Positions 11,507 through 22,615 are shown, counted from the first letter of the stretch. The stretch is DNA of 64,000 bases from Carnegiea gigantea (GCA_029747015.1 JAKOGI010001343.1:62001-126000); one strand, 5' to 3'. Translations and numbers: made by a program. Notes: a model not told the origin generated them from the letters alone.

Positions 11507-12700
11507 CTAAGAAGAAGGGACATCAGCGAGAGCACATGTGACTTTCCCCTCAAGAGACTCACCGGCTATGTAATGTTTCAAGTGGGACCCGTTCATCTTG
11601 AACGAGCCGGTGGTTTCATTGCCTATTTCGATAGCCCCATATAGGTAGACCTTAAGCACCTTAAAGGGACTCGACCATCGGGAGCGAAGCTTCCTAGGGA
11701 AAAGCTTCAAGCGGGAATTGAAAAGTAGAACTAAGTCATCTTCCCGAAACTCGCGGCGGTTGATAAACTTGTTGTGCCACCGCTTAGTTCGCTCCTTGTA
11801 GAGCCGAGAACTGTCATAGGCATCCAAGCGGATTTCCTCGAGTTCGTTTAGCTGCAACATCCTCTTCTCTCCCGCGGACTTCAAGTCGAAGTTGAAGTAT
11901 TTTATGGCCCAGTAAGCCATGTGTTCCAATTCCACGGGGAGATGACGAGACTTGCCGTAGATGAGTCGAAAGGGGGTGGTGCCAATGGGGGTTTTGAACG
12001 CCATGCGGTAGGCCCGAAGGGCATCATCAAGCTTGTCCGCCCAATCCTTTCATGATCTTGCAACCGTTTTCTCTAAGATGGACTTGATTTCCCGGTTGGA
12101 GATCTCGACTTGGCCACTAGTTTGAGGGTGGTAGTTAAGTCCATATTTGTGGTGCACTCCATATTTCTTCAAGAGAGTTTTCAATTTCTGCTCTATGAAG
12201 TGCGATCCATTGTCGCTTATTAGCACCCTCAGGACCCCAAAGCGAGGGAATATAATCTTCTTGAAAAGCTTAGCTACAACCTTTGAGTCATTGGTAGGGC
12301 TAGCTATTGCTTCCACCCACTTGGAGACGTAGTCTACGGCGACGAGGATATACTTGTGGCCCCTTGAAGATGGGAAGGATCCCATAAAGTCGATGCCCCA
12401 AACATTGAAGATCTCAACTTCAACGATAAAGTTAAGGGGCATCTCATTCTTCCTAGACAGATTTCCCATCTGCTGGCAGCGGTCGCATGCACGGACATAG
12501 GTATGGACGTCCTTAAAGAGCAAGGGCCAGAAGAAGCCCGCTTGCAGCACCTTAGCGGCTGTCTTGGAGGTGCTAGCGTGTCCTCCACAAGGAGAGTCAT
12601 GGCAATGGGAGATTACACCTTAGATTTCCCCCTCAGGAAGGCATCTGCTGATAATCCCATCCTTGCACAACTTGTAAAGGAATGGTTCCTCTCAAAAATA
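11507..12700 (-). pseudogene. Integrase region of the Athila-like pol
   Basis: Minus strand. The N-terminal H-H-C-C zinc finger ([13 protein letters not shown] ... ACDRCQQMG) lies at about 12,480-12,610. The catalytic core (12,050-12,550) keeps the D-D-E residues in [17 protein letters not shown] and the [12 protein letters not shown] helix. The C-terminal part (11,507-12,004) carries the usual FRLIYGKSRHLPVELEH and a basic tail. The frame is broken by TGA at 12,692-12,694 just upstream, TAA at 12,620-12,622 and TGA at 12,050-12,052. All fall where the family has Trp or Gln, so single transitions explain them. The polypeptide would join the element DNA into the chromosome; it cannot be made whole here. 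Confidence 0.85.
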
Positions 12701-14420
12701 CGTCTTGACATCATGGAAGAATTTCTTTTTCTGGTGGAAGGATAGATCATGGGGAAGGATTCCCGAAGCTCGGTAGTTCGCATAGTCGGCAAACCATGGG
12801 GCGGGTCCTGACTCGATGCCCATGAGATGTTCGTCGGGAAAGGCATCATCAATAGGGGTGTCGTGGCTCTCAACAATGAGCCTGGAAAGATGATCGGCCA
12901 CGATATTCTCGGCCCCTGCCTTATCTTTGATCTCCAGATCAAACTCCTGGAGTAGCAAAATCCATCTGATGAGGCGAGGCTTGGCATCCTTCTTCTCGAG
13001 GAGGTGCTTGAGGGCAGAGTGGTCCGTGTACACAATGACCTTGGAACATAGCAGGTAGGGCCTGAATTTTTCCATTGCATATACGACGGCAAGCAGCTCC
13101 TTCTAGTCGTGGTGTAATTCTGCTGGGCCTCATCCAGTGTTCTACTAGCATAGTAGATCACCACTGGCTTCTTATCCTTCCTCTGCCCTAGAACTGCCCC
13201 CACTGCATGGTCGCTGGCATCGCACATGATCTCAAATGGAAGATCCCAATCTGGTGGTTGTATGATGGGGGCAGACATTAATGCCTACTTGATCCTGCAA
13301 AAAGCCTCATGGCACTCATCAGTAAAGATAAATGGGCATCTTTAGTGAGCAGCTGAGTAAGAGGTTTGGCAATCTTGGAGAAATCCTTGATAAAGCGGCG
13401 ATAAAACCTCGCATGATCAAGAAAACTCCTCACCCCTTTTACCGAAGTAGGAGGGGGTAATCGCTCAATAACCTCGACCTTCGTTCTGTCCACCTCAATG
13501 CCCCTAGCAGAAATAACATGACCTAGTACTACCCCCTCCTGCACCATAAAATGACATTTTTTCCAATTCAATACTAGGTTGACTTCTTCACATCTATGGA
13601 GTACCTTGGTTAAGTTTTCCAAACAAAGGGCGAAGGTACCTCCATAAACGGAGAAGTCATCCATAAACACCTCCATGATGTTTTCGACAAAGTCGGAGAA
13701 TATAGCGGTCATGCACCGCTGGAAGGTGGCCGGGGCATTACACAATCCGAATGCCATCCTTCGATAAGCAAAGGTACCATATGAGCACGTGAAAGTCGTC
13801 TTTTCCTGGTCATCAGGATGGATAGGAATCTGAAAGAAACCAAAATAACTATCCAGATAACAGAAAAAGGAATGCCTTGCCAACCTTTCCAGCATTTGGT
13901 CAATGAAAGGGAGGGGGAAATGATCTTTCCGGATGGCTTGATTTAATCTACGGTAGTCGATGCACATGCATCACCCAGTAACAGTCCTAATAGAAATGAG
14001 CTCATCTCGCTCATTCTTTATGACAGTCATAGCTCCCTTTTTGGGGACTACCTGGACTGGACTCACCCACTCACTATCTGAGATAGGATAGATGATCCTA
14101 GCATCAAGTAGTTTAAGAATCTCCTTTTTGACAACCTCTTGCATGTTTGGATTTAAACGGCGCTGAGGTTGTCGAGAGGGGCGGTGACTATCATCAAGAA
14201 AAATGCGATGCATGTAGAACGTAGAACTGAGTCCCCGAATATCATCGATACTATGCCCGATAGCACCCCTATACTTACGAAGCACATCCAACAGTTGTTC
14301 CAACTGGGGGCCATCCAGGTCAGCATTAACAATAACAGGAAATTGATGGGAAGAGTCCAGAAATTCATACCTGAGATGGGGAGGTAGAGGTTTTAATTCT
14401 ACCTTTAGTGGATGCTCCTA
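12692..14420 (-). pseudogene. Reverse transcriptase and RNase H region of the Athila-like pol
   Basis: The RT fingers and palm are in 13,278-14,303, with MCIDYRRLNQAIRKDHFPLP and the catalytic FMDDFSVYG motif (about 13,655-13,680). RNase H follows at 12,692-13,278 with the MCDASDHAVGAVLGQ start, [11 protein letters not shown] and ADHLSRL. Damage: TAG at 14,418-14,420, TGA at 13,971-13,973 where the family has Trp, a 1-base deletion near 13,340, an in-frame TAG near 13,290, and another 1-base shift near 13,108. Domain order is normal for Ty3/gypsy. The frames on either side of each break align directly to the family, so these are recent-looking lesions in a once intact pol. Confidence 0.88.
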
Positions 14421-15563
14421 TTCTTTCTTGGAGGTAGGCTCCTCCACACTATGAATCTCTTCGCAGGACTGCCTAGGCAAGTAGGCAGTAGACTCATTGA
14501 GGAGTCTGGCATACTCCTCCTTCTCACCCAAACCGGAGTTGGTAACGTGGCAACCAATCAACGCGGCCTCCAACGGGTCTTTTACAGACAGATGGGTCTT
14601 GCCCTCCTGGTTGAGGGCTTTCTCTAATATATCGACTCTGCAGCATGAGTCGCCTGAAGTGGGGGAGGCCATCACTTGTGGCAGGCTAAGCTCCACCTTC
14701 TCATCCCCTACTTGAAGGGAAAGCTTGCCGTTCTTGACGTCGATCATAGCTCCCGCAGTGGCTAGGAATGGTCGCCCCAGAATGATAGGAATGCGGGAGT
14801 CTTCCTCCATCTCCATAACCACAAAGTCGCAGGGAATGAAGAACTTTCCCACTTGGAGTGGGACATCTTCAAGAACACCAAGAGGGTACTTGACTGATCG
14901 ATCGGCTAACTGCAGGGAGATGGTGGTGGGTTTTAACTCTCCCACTTACAGCTTCTTACAGATGGAGTACGGCATGAGGCTCACACTAGCCCCAAGGTCA
15001 CATAGTGTTCTACTGATGGTAAGACCCCCGACAGAACAGGGGATGGAAAAGCTCCCTGGATCAGAAAGTTTAGGAGGGAGTTTGTTCTGAATGATCGCAC
15101 TGCACTCCTCAGTGAGAGACACCGTGGCGTTCTCAAGTAACTTCCCCTTATTGGAGAGCAAATCCTTTAAGAACTTGGCATAGGAAGGCATGTCAGTAAT
15201 GGCCTCCAAAAAGGGGATGTTGATATGAAACTTCTTTAGCATCTCAAGGAACTTGTCATACTTGTGCTCCTCCTTAGCCTTTACTAGCCTTTGAGGGTAA
15301 GGGACAGAAGGCTTGTAAGGCTTCACGTGAGAGGGGGTACTTTCTAGTGCATCCTCTTTGGGCTTCTCATTCTGAGCCCTCGCACTCATGGCCGCCCTGG
15401 TGTCATCATCCACATCGACAGCTCCCTCCCTTTCCTTCCTCATAGGCATTGCGGGACCTTCTAACTCCTTGCCGCTCCACAGTGTAATAGCATTCATCTG
15501 GCCTTTGGGATTGGTCTCAGGTTGACCTGGCAGATGTCCCTGGGGTCTAGACAAATGGCTCAC
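14418..15563 (-). pseudogene. Protease region of the Athila-like gag-pol
   Basis: The aspartic protease active site is the DLGASVSLMPYS motif just upstream of an in-frame TAA at 14,946-14,948. The frame continues as a normal protease C-terminus (ISLQLADRSVKYPLG ... IPIILGRPFLATA). The upstream part from 15,563 is the linker between Gag and protease, rich in charged residues. The region is in the same frame as gag and is separated from it only by the TAA at 15,585-15,587. Confidence 0.82.
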
Positions 15564-15584
15564 TTGCTGTGCAATTTGAGCGAT

Positions 15585-16811
15585 TTAATTGTCCATCATC
15601 TTTTGGTGAGTAGCCATAGAGTCAAACTTGGAGTTCAACTGGTTGACCGACTCACTAAGTGCCTCATTGGTCTTCGTCTGAGTAGCTATAAAGCGCTCCA
15701 TGAGGCTCTCCAAATTGGACTTGGGTTGTTGGGGAGGTTGTTGAGGAGATTGGGCATAAGGGGCCCTATATTGGAAACCGGGAGGTTGTGGTCGTGATTG
15801 GGAAGGATTGGGTGGCATGAGATTGTTGTTGCGGTAGGAGAAGTTTGGATGATTTCTCCAATCGGGGTTGTAGGTGTTTGAGTAGGGGTTGTTTTGTGGG
15901 CGTTGGCCGTAAGTTTGCATTGCATTGGCATGCTCAACGCCTAGGAAAGTAGTTTGGCATTCAGTAGCAATGTGGCCCTGAATGCCACAGATCTCACAAA
16001 GTGCTCCAACCTCAAACATTGCACCAGATGGACCTCCCATTGAACTCCCTGAAGGAGTTCCAAGCCTGTCGAAACGCTGTGCCAAGGCGTCGACCTTGCT
16101 GGCTAGCATGTCTACGGCATCAACATCATACTTGCTACCACCTTTCCTTTGAGGGACCCGTTTATTAGACCAATGGTAGTTATTAGCAGCCATGTCTTCG
16201 AGTAAAGCCTTGTCCACTTCGATCGATTTTTCCATAAGTGCTCCCCCAGCTGCAGCATCAATGGACATCTTCAAAGTCTGATCCAGTCCATTGTAGAAAG
16301 TCTTAACAAGGAGCCAATCAGGGACTCCATGGTGGGGGCACTGGCGTTGAAGATCCTTGAACCGTTCCCACACCTCATATAACAATTCGCTATGCAGTTG
16401 AGCGAATGAGGTGATGTCGGCTCTTAACTTGGCTGTCTTCCCCGGGGGAAAGTACTTGCTCAAGAAGGCCTTGGAGAGAGCATCCCAAGTGGTGAAGGTG
16501 TTGGGCTCCTCATTCTGGAGCCAGTCCCTAGCTCTATCCCTTAAGAAGAACGGGAAGAGCCTCAATCGAATGGCGTCGGTGGAGACCCCATTGAGTTTAA
16601 CTGTGTCACACTTCGCAAGGAAATTGCGAAGGTGCATATTGGGATTCTCAGAGGGGTGTCCACCGAATTGGTCACGCTCCACCAAGGAGATAAGGGCTGG
16701 GCGCAACTCGAAGTTGTTGACCTCGACCGCAGGGTTCACTATAGAGGAAGTGATACCCAACGACTGAGGCATAGCATAGTCTCTCAAAACTCTGTTGTCT
16801 TGCGCTGCCAT
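15585..16811 (-). pseudogene. Gag of the Athila-like element
   Basis: The open frame runs up to 16,976. The likely start is the MAAQDN methionine at about 16,811, because upstream residues are atypical and basic. The central part is a plant retrotransposon gag domain (LRLFPFFLRDRARDWLQ, then AFLSKYFPPGKTAKLR). A CX2CX4HX4C zinc knuckle follows (CEICGIQGHIATEC, about 15,950-15,992), then a Pro/Gln/Asn-rich tail. The domain itself is intact. The terminating TAA is followed in frame by Gag-like residues, so the stop is probably a mutation within an originally longer Gag-Pro reading frame. Confidence 0.85.
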
Positions 16812-17058
16812 GGTAGATTCGGCTTGCTTCTTTCTGCGTGCGCCGCTTTGCTTGCGAGCAGTAGCTTCGATTTCAGGATTCAAGGGAAGCAAGTTGTGAC
16901 TCCCCTGACTGCGCCTGTGCATACAAAGCCAAAAACTATACCAAGCGTAAGCAGGCTCAAGCAAGGGTAAAAACAAGCAGGGTGGAAAGAGAAGAAAAAT
17001 AAAAGAAAGAGCCTAATCTCAAGTATAATAGTCGGTTCCGATGTCAAAACGAACGAGT

Positions 17059-17076
17059 TCCCCGACAACGGCGCCA
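17059..17076 (-). other. Primer binding site, tRNA-Asp type
   Basis: On the minus strand TGGCGCCGTTGTCGGGGA matches the complement of the plant tRNA-Asp 3' end at 17 of 18 bases by my recollection of that tRNA. It is six bases inside the 5' LTR. This primer choice is characteristic of Athila. Confidence 0.85.
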
Positions 17077-17082
17077 AAAACT

Positions 17083-18391
17083 TGTTATCATTTTACTCAA
17101 TAACCGCAAGTGCACGGTGCCAGTTGTAGCTAGCAACGGCAAGTACGGGTCGTGTCCACAAGGAACTTAGTTTCAATCACCGAATCCAACCTTTAACACT
17201 CAATTTAGGCCAGAGTCTAGTAGAATGAGTTTTCACTAGAAGTTAACTATATTCAATCTAAAGTTACTGCTTTTATCACAATCAATGATGACAAGGGTCC
17301 TGGATTGGGGTTCACCACACTTTGATGTTCTTAGGATTGTAATCTAGGTCATGTGAATCCGCCTACAAGACAACAGCAATGGAATGGTCACAAATTAAAC
17401 GTGTCTACGCCTTCTCTCAAAGGTTATTAGACTGGTCAAGTTATCCTAGTTATCTATTTTCATGAAACTAGAGTCGCAAGATCACAAGATTGTGTAACCC
17501 TTAATTCCCAATTGAAACCCAACTATTTTCATGTTAAGAAATTCAATCGCTCGCAAAACCGCTCTAAGTAAAGGACTTAACTTTCGTTAATCTCTTAAAC
17601 CCTAATTACGAACATGAATACAACCCTTTCAGGCAATTCATCGAACACCTGGCACGCTAAGTGAGAGTTCAATTATAACATGGGCATCAATTCACGAAAA
17701 CCTAGGACATCAATCCAAATCACATCAAAGGGGCTACGCCCAATCCAAGACACGGGATTTAGCCTCTAATCGTCATTCCAATCACAATTACAATCAAGAA
17801 AACGAACATGCTCAAAGGTATTCAACTTTGAATTAAAACGCAAAGGAAAAAGGTAGAAGAATGTACTCTGTGCAATTTGCAGCAACAATCTAACGAAAGC
17901 ATAAAGAAATCTTGATCCACTGTCTTGAATTTCACAACAATCAAAACCAAGAACTATAAACCCTAATCGCCGTTTTTAAGAGAGAAAGAAAAATAGAGAA
18001 AAGCATGAATGCCAATTACAACGCCAAATCACGACTATACGGGGAAAACTAAAGTGGCACGATCGTGCCACTGGGCACGGACCCACCGTGCCACATCTCT
18101 GGCTTGCGTTTCCTCGTTCCTCTGGGTGGCACGGTCGGTCCGCATAGCATGGTGCCACCGTGCCACTCTCTCTTGGCTTGAAATCCTCCTTTTTAGCTCC
18201 TATTTGGCACGGCGTTAGTTTGTTTTTCTCATTTCTTTCAGTCTAACCCCTGAAAACACAAAAATACACTTTTAAGTAGATTTGAGGTAAAGAATGACTA
18301 ATCAACCTCTAAACTCTCGAGATTTTACCAAAAATCGCCAAGATGAGAGGTAAAAATCATTCCTAAAAGTGTGTAAAATAGAGGTTTATCA
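17083..18391 (-). repeat. 5' LTR of the Athila-like element (right on the plus strand)
   Basis: About 1,309 bp, starting TGTTATCA and ending GGTTTATCA. The palindrome GTGGCACGATCGTGCCAC at about 18,054-18,071 is perfect here and one base off in the other LTR. As the upstream LTR it would carry the promoter on the minus strand; I did not fix a TATA box. Confidence 0.93.
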
Positions 18392-18396
18392 ATAAA
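18392..18396. repeat. Target-site duplication of the Athila-like element, right
   Basis: ATAAA, matching 5,886-5,890. Confidence 0.85.
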
Positions 18397-18404
18397 TCAT
18401 TTTT

Positions 18405-19130
18405 CATGGAAAAAGAAAACATCAAGTGAATTGCTTAAGTGGCAAAAAATATCGACTGAATGGTCGTAGCAGAGATAAATGTTGACCGGATGAAGGAATG
18501 TTGAACTTAAACTTCATCTTTGAGCTTTTTTTAAATATTTTCTATCGCATGGTCAAGTTTTGATCTAAACGTTGAAATTGATTTAGTGATGAAAAACATC
18601 AACTAAATTGTTTAAGCGGCAACAAATGTCGATTTAATTGTCATGGCGAAGAAAAATGTTGACCAAATGAAGGAATATCGCGCTCAAAATCTGAATTTGA
18701 GCATATTTTAATTTTTTGTATCTGATGATCAAGTTTTAATCAAGACTGTTGAAATTATTCTAGGGGTGAAAAATATTGACTGCATTGTTTAAATGGCGAA
18801 AAATATCGACTGAATTGTCGAATGGAAAAAGATGTTGACCAAATAAAAGAATGTGGAGCTTAAAATTTGAATTTGAGCCTATTTTAATTTTTTCTATCTG
18901 ATAATCAATTTCCGATCAAAACTGTTGAAATTATTCTAGTGGCGAATTAACTGAATTGTTTTAGTGGCAAATAATATCAATTAAATTATTGTGGCAGAGA
19001 TAAATGTTGATCAAATGAAAGTAATTTGAGCTCAAAATCTAGACTTGAGTTTATTTTAATATTTCGCATCGGATAGTCAAGTTTTGCTCCAAACCGTAAA
19101 ATCAAATTTTGCGCCTGAATTTCAGTTGAT
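18405..19130 (+). repeat. Tandem array of about 180-bp units inside the TIR element
   Basis: About four diverged units start near 18,405, 18,590, 18,768 and 18,940. Each carries the same order of words: GAAAAACATCAACTAAATTG, then GTCGATTTAATTG, GAAAAATGTTGACCAAATGA, CTCAAAATCTGAATTTGAGC and TTTTAATTTTTTGTATCTGA. No frame is conserved across units. Confidence 0.7.
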
Positions 19131-19518
19131 TATATCGTCAAAGAGTTGAAGAGAGACACTCAACTTCCTATCTTCTGAAAAAGAAAATCATTTTCTTCCA
19201 TTGGGGCAAAATTATTTTCCTTGAAAAATAGTTTTTCATTTTTATTGTGCCAAACAATGGAAAAATCGAAAAATTATTTTCTGAAAAAATCATTTTCCCT
19301 GCAACAAACACTACCTCAACATATTCTAATTTTTTGCATAGAATAATATTGATTTTATTCTCCTATTTTAAAATAACATTAATTATGACATTAAGTTGAG
19401 AGATTAAACTATTTTTAAAAAGGAAAAAAATTCAATTATTTTTAAAAATTAGAGAGAATTACTTGTGTCAAAAAAAAAAAATTAAATAGGTTGGTTTTGC
19501 TTTAATATATTGTGTGAG

Positions 19519-19571
<53 letters not shown>
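19519..19571. repeat. Compound microsatellite (TA)n(CA)n(TA)n
   Basis: A TA run, then ACACACACACACACACACAC-type repeats, then a second TA run. Simple sequence, probably polymorphic. Confidence 0.9.
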
Positions 19572-20036
19572 GCACATGCACGCATGAGAGACTTTACGCA
19601 AAAATATAATTAAAAAAACTAATGTGACTAGCATAGGATGTCTTTTGGTGAGTGCCGAAAACTGGAGCCAGAGAGCAACTCAATTAGGTAATAGATGCTG
19701 TCACCCCCACGCAAAGCAAAAGTGCTCAAAAGGACCCCCAGATGACTGTCTGTCATGATTGGCTCTTCTTAATTAATAATGAACACTTATTAACCAAGCC
19801 AAAATTCGAGATTCTATTTTATTTATTAATAAAAAAGATTTGTTTGATTCTACACGGAATCATTCATAAACATCCACAATTAAAGTCCATACTAATTAGT
19901 TTGAATTTTCCAACTTCTCTTTCTTCTCTCAACCTAAATTTCTTCTCCTTCTTGTCCTCCTCTAAACCCGCCTGGAGTTTCAGATCATTCACGGTGCAAA
20001 TCTCATCCTGTGAAGAGAGGGAAGTTTAATTTTCAG

Positions 20037-20381
20037 GTACGCATGGTGAAACACTTATCCTTTTTCTTACTAGCTACGTGTATTACAAATATTTATGATC
20101 CTGATTTATCTACGTTTTATAATTTTTTATCATATCTGCTATTGCATCTATCTATATGTACCACGATTAATTATATGTATTTTGCGCATATTCCTTTCGC
20201 CTTAATTAGTTGATGAACAACAGACTTTAAAAAGTGCAAGCTATGTGATATGATGGCATGACGCACCTTAAAGAACAATTTGATGTTCTATTTGAGATCA
20301 GAACACTAATAGCACCTTTATTCAGTGTAGTTTACTCGATAACATTCTGACCATTCGCCTCTTTTTCCCCCAAGATTTCAG
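20037..20381 (+). other. Intron in the 5' UTR of the small Cys/His-rich gene
   Basis: Donor TTTCAG|GTACGC at 20,036/20,037 follows a pyrimidine-rich leader (about 19,900-20,036). A pyrimidine-rich acceptor CAAGATTTCAG ends at 20,381, 26 bases upstream of the ATG. Predicted from splice consensus only. Confidence 0.55.
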
Positions 20382-20407
20382 AAGGTGAGGCCTGGAGATA
20401 TATATAG

Positions 20408-20650
20408 ATGGGTGATGATGAACTTGAAAATAGGAACAAAGAGCAGAAAAATGCAGCGAAGGGCCACCCACATGATGATGATGATGATGAAGGCTCATTC
20501 ATGAGGAGATGTTGGTGTTGTTGCCATCCATGCTGTGTGGTGGGTAGGATGATAGGAAGATGCTTCTTTGTTGCTTGTTTTCCTCTCATACATTGCCTTG
20601 GTTTGGATCACTCTAGACATCAACATCATCACCATAAACATTTCTTCTAA
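20408..20650 (+). CDS. Small Cys/His-rich plant protein, 80 aa
   Basis: Single coding exon, ATG at 20,408, TAA at 20,648-20,650. The N-terminal half is charged and acidic, including a run of Asp after a His-Pro-His. The middle has a cysteine cluster (RCWCCCHPCCVVGR) leading into a hydrophobic stretch (CFFVACFPLIHCLG, about residues 52-65) that could anchor in a membrane or be palmitoylated. The C-terminus is His-rich and ends HHHHKHFF. I recall short plant proteins of unknown function with this same Cys cluster, hydrophobic core and HHHHKHF end, which is why I treat it as real despite its length. Function unknown; metal binding or membrane attachment are guesses. A leader intron (20,037-20,381) is compatible with a normal plant gene. 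Confidence 0.6.
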   Translation: MGDDELENRNKEQKNAAKGHPHDDDDDEGSFMRRCWCCCHPCCVVGRMIGRCFFVACFPLIHCLGLDHSRHQHHHHKHFF

Positions 20651-20699
20651 TCCCCTGCCCTTTTTCACTCCCCTTTTTTCTTTATATTCTTTGTTGAAG

Positions 20700-20770
20700 A
20701 TGCTTCTTTTTCTTTTTTTTTTAATTTTTTGGTTTTTTTTGGGGGGGAGGGGGGAGGGGAGGGGAGAATG
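20700..20770 (+). repeat. Low-complexity T-rich then G-rich tract
   Basis: Oligo-T runs followed by GGGGGGGAGGGGGGAGGGGA. It follows the stop codon of the small gene and could lie in its 3' UTR or just beyond. It is prone to sequencing error. Confidence 0.8.
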
Positions 20771-20987
20771 GGGCCCACATACAAGCATCATGGATCTAAG
20801 CACAGTAACATACATATTAACTATTTGATAGTAGTATGTTCATGATTCAAATGTAAATTCACAAAATAATGTAAATTTCTAGATTGTTGGTATACACGAT
20901 TCATTTCCATGACCTAAGATGGTAAGTATTTATGATATATACAAGTGGTTCATGTTGTCTTTCGCTAATCTCTATCATGGATACCAA

Positions 20988-21709
20988 GATTTGAATAGAA
21001 ATGACAATGGATCATATCTAGATCGGGTGGAGCTACATTCATATCCATACCCATTTAGTTTCAACCCATCCACATCCACATTCATATTCGGTTATTTTTT
21101 CATATCGTCCATCCATACTTATATTCACTGGATAAAATGGATTATTGGATGTTCATTAGAGATCCAATTATTATTATTTTTTTGAATATTTTCTAATTGA
21201 CTCTGTCTATTTTTTAAAATTTTTATTTTGTTGAGTATCGTTAAACCAAATGTACCAAATTTATGTAAGTCATATATGAAAGGCAAATTTGAATGTAAAA
21301 TAGTCATTAAAAAGCTTTTAACAATAAAAATGTAAGCAAAGAATTTACTAGTAGCTATTACTTATTTACGTGAGGACTAATGAAGAGTAATGAATAATAA
21401 CTAACAAACTTTTGGATTCAGTTAGCCTAAGTTCAAAGACTTCTACAATTAGTTCCATAGCAAAAGGGATAAATCCAATATGAGAGTGAAATAAGTATAT
21501 TGTTAAAGAAAAATAAACAAGTATGGATATCCAATAGATGAATAAACGGACGGATGATTGTCATTTATATCTGACCCATGTAGTATCTTTATCCGATCTA
21601 TATCCATTCACCATCCATTTGACCTTATCCATATCCACCTAATGTAGATCAGGTGGATCGAATATTCGTAGAATACAGGTGGGATGGTCATTTGTAGGTT
21701 TGAATCTCG
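20988..21709. mobile_element. Possible TIR element, about 720 bp
   Basis: The left edge GATTTGAATAGAAATGACAA and the reverse complement of the right edge, GATTCAAACCTACAAATGAC, are similar. Both are followed inward by GATCGGGTGG / GATCCACCTG-type words. Many ATCCATATCCA repeats lie inside. No transposase and no clear target duplication. Confidence 0.35.
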
Positions 21710-22469
21710 AGACATGTAAACATCTAATTTAGGTGTATGTGTGAAAGAAGGGACCTTCGAATTTGGGATATTGTTGAGGGTTTATCCGGTCCTTAACACC
21801 CCCAAAAAACACCCGCACACAAAGCGCCACTAGCTTTGGCGCGATAGGGTCCAATGGGGTGAAATCCTTATCGAGTTTTAAAAAAAGAAGGAGAAGGACT
21901 CGATTCAAAGAAATATTTCCTAAAATATGCAGTTAGAGGGTTATTAGACGAGTTATCACATGAACCATTATACATGGGTGTTGGCTAGTATGCTAAGTTG
22001 GAGCTATTTATGATAAAGTATATGTGCATGAATATTAAATACATTAATTTTACTATAATTGTGTACCAGTTCGTACACAGCACAGGTTAAAAAGCTAGTT
22101 GAATTGATTAACGAGGTTACTCAATTCAATTTATTTGGAAGCTATTTGAGCGGTTTGAGCTGCTTAGGTTTTTGAGTGGCCAATTTTTTTGGTTCTCAAT
22201 AGTCAAGACTAGACAAGCACATAGAGTGCTCCATTACCATCCTTCTTTTCATACCCAGAACACCCGAATTTCCACCTACAAGCTTCAGAATTAAATGTTT
22301 CAGACATATAATACAATGCCTCATTTTGAGTGAGATTATCATGCTTAAAACTTAAATGGGAAATGCATAAGAAAGGATTTGGCTCCACCCACTTGAAGTC
22401 CAATTTATTAATACACTTATTTTGATTCTCAAAGTATTTGTTTTTTTTTTAACTTTTTATCTTAAATCT
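21710..22469. other. Intergenic sequence, no gene seen
   Basis: One 64-codon minus-strand frame (22,209-22,403) has no recognised domain. Nothing else supported. Confidence 0.4.
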
Positions 22470-22615
22470 TCTATTTTATTAGAGTCCAGTTACAACCATC
22501 CAAATAAAAGGTAGAGCTCTTCCATCACAGATTTTTTTCATTTACAAGACTCGAACTCGAGACTTTACTTAAACAGAACAAGTGTTAGATCACTCGAACA
22601 AACCTGTGTTGGTCA
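22470..22615 (-). mobile_element. tRNA-derived SINE-like repeat, copy 1
   Basis: On the minus strand: TTCGAGTGATCTAACACTTG (A-box-like), then AAAGTCTCGAGTTCGAGTCT (B box), then GGAAGAGCTCTACC. Copies 2 and 3 at about 23,200 and 24,810 on the plus strand share the ACACTTGTTYYYTTTAARYAARGTYT block. Ends and target duplications were not resolved. Confidence 0.5.

Larger units (their letters stand above)
5891..18391 (-). mobile_element. Athila-like Ty3/gypsy retrotransposon, complete but inactivated
   Basis: Length is 12.5 kb, with two LTRs of about 1.3 kb, TSD ATAAA, a PBS complementary to the tRNA-Asp 3' end and a polypurine tract. On the minus strand the order is LTR, gag, protease, reverse transcriptase, RNase H, integrase, a second ORF of the ATHILA ORF-1 type, a non-coding 3' region, LTR. 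The extra ORF downstream of integrase and the tRNA-Asp PBS are hallmarks of the Athila lineage. At least seven in-frame stops in gag-pol, one in the downstream ORF and two frameshifts make it non-autonomous now. By eye the LTRs differ at roughly 40 sites plus a 7-bp indel, so it is clearly older than the copia element at 29 kb. It sits inside a DNA transposon. Confidence 0.93.
5775..19314. mobile_element. TIR-ended DNA element split by the Athila-like insertion
   Basis: The two outer segments (5,775-5,885 and 18,397-19,314) are about 1.03 kb of one element once the retrotransposon is removed. The left end GTAGTGTTTGGTT...GGAAAATCATTTTCC is the inverted counterpart of the right end, whose reverse complement begins GGTAGTGTTTGTTGC and continues GGGAAAATGATTTTTTC. 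These imperfect terminal inverted repeats of about 45-60 bp resemble common plant non-autonomous elements. The interior right segment holds a tandem array of about 180-bp units. No transposase is present, and I found no convincing target duplication, so hAT versus Mutator is undecided. Confidence 0.55.

Noticed and set aside
10912..11562. 216-codon minus-strand frame and overlapping plus-strand frames
   Set aside because: Pyrimidine/purine-rich tract in the retrotransposon spacer gives open frames on both strands. No domain, and it overlaps the integrase C-terminus.
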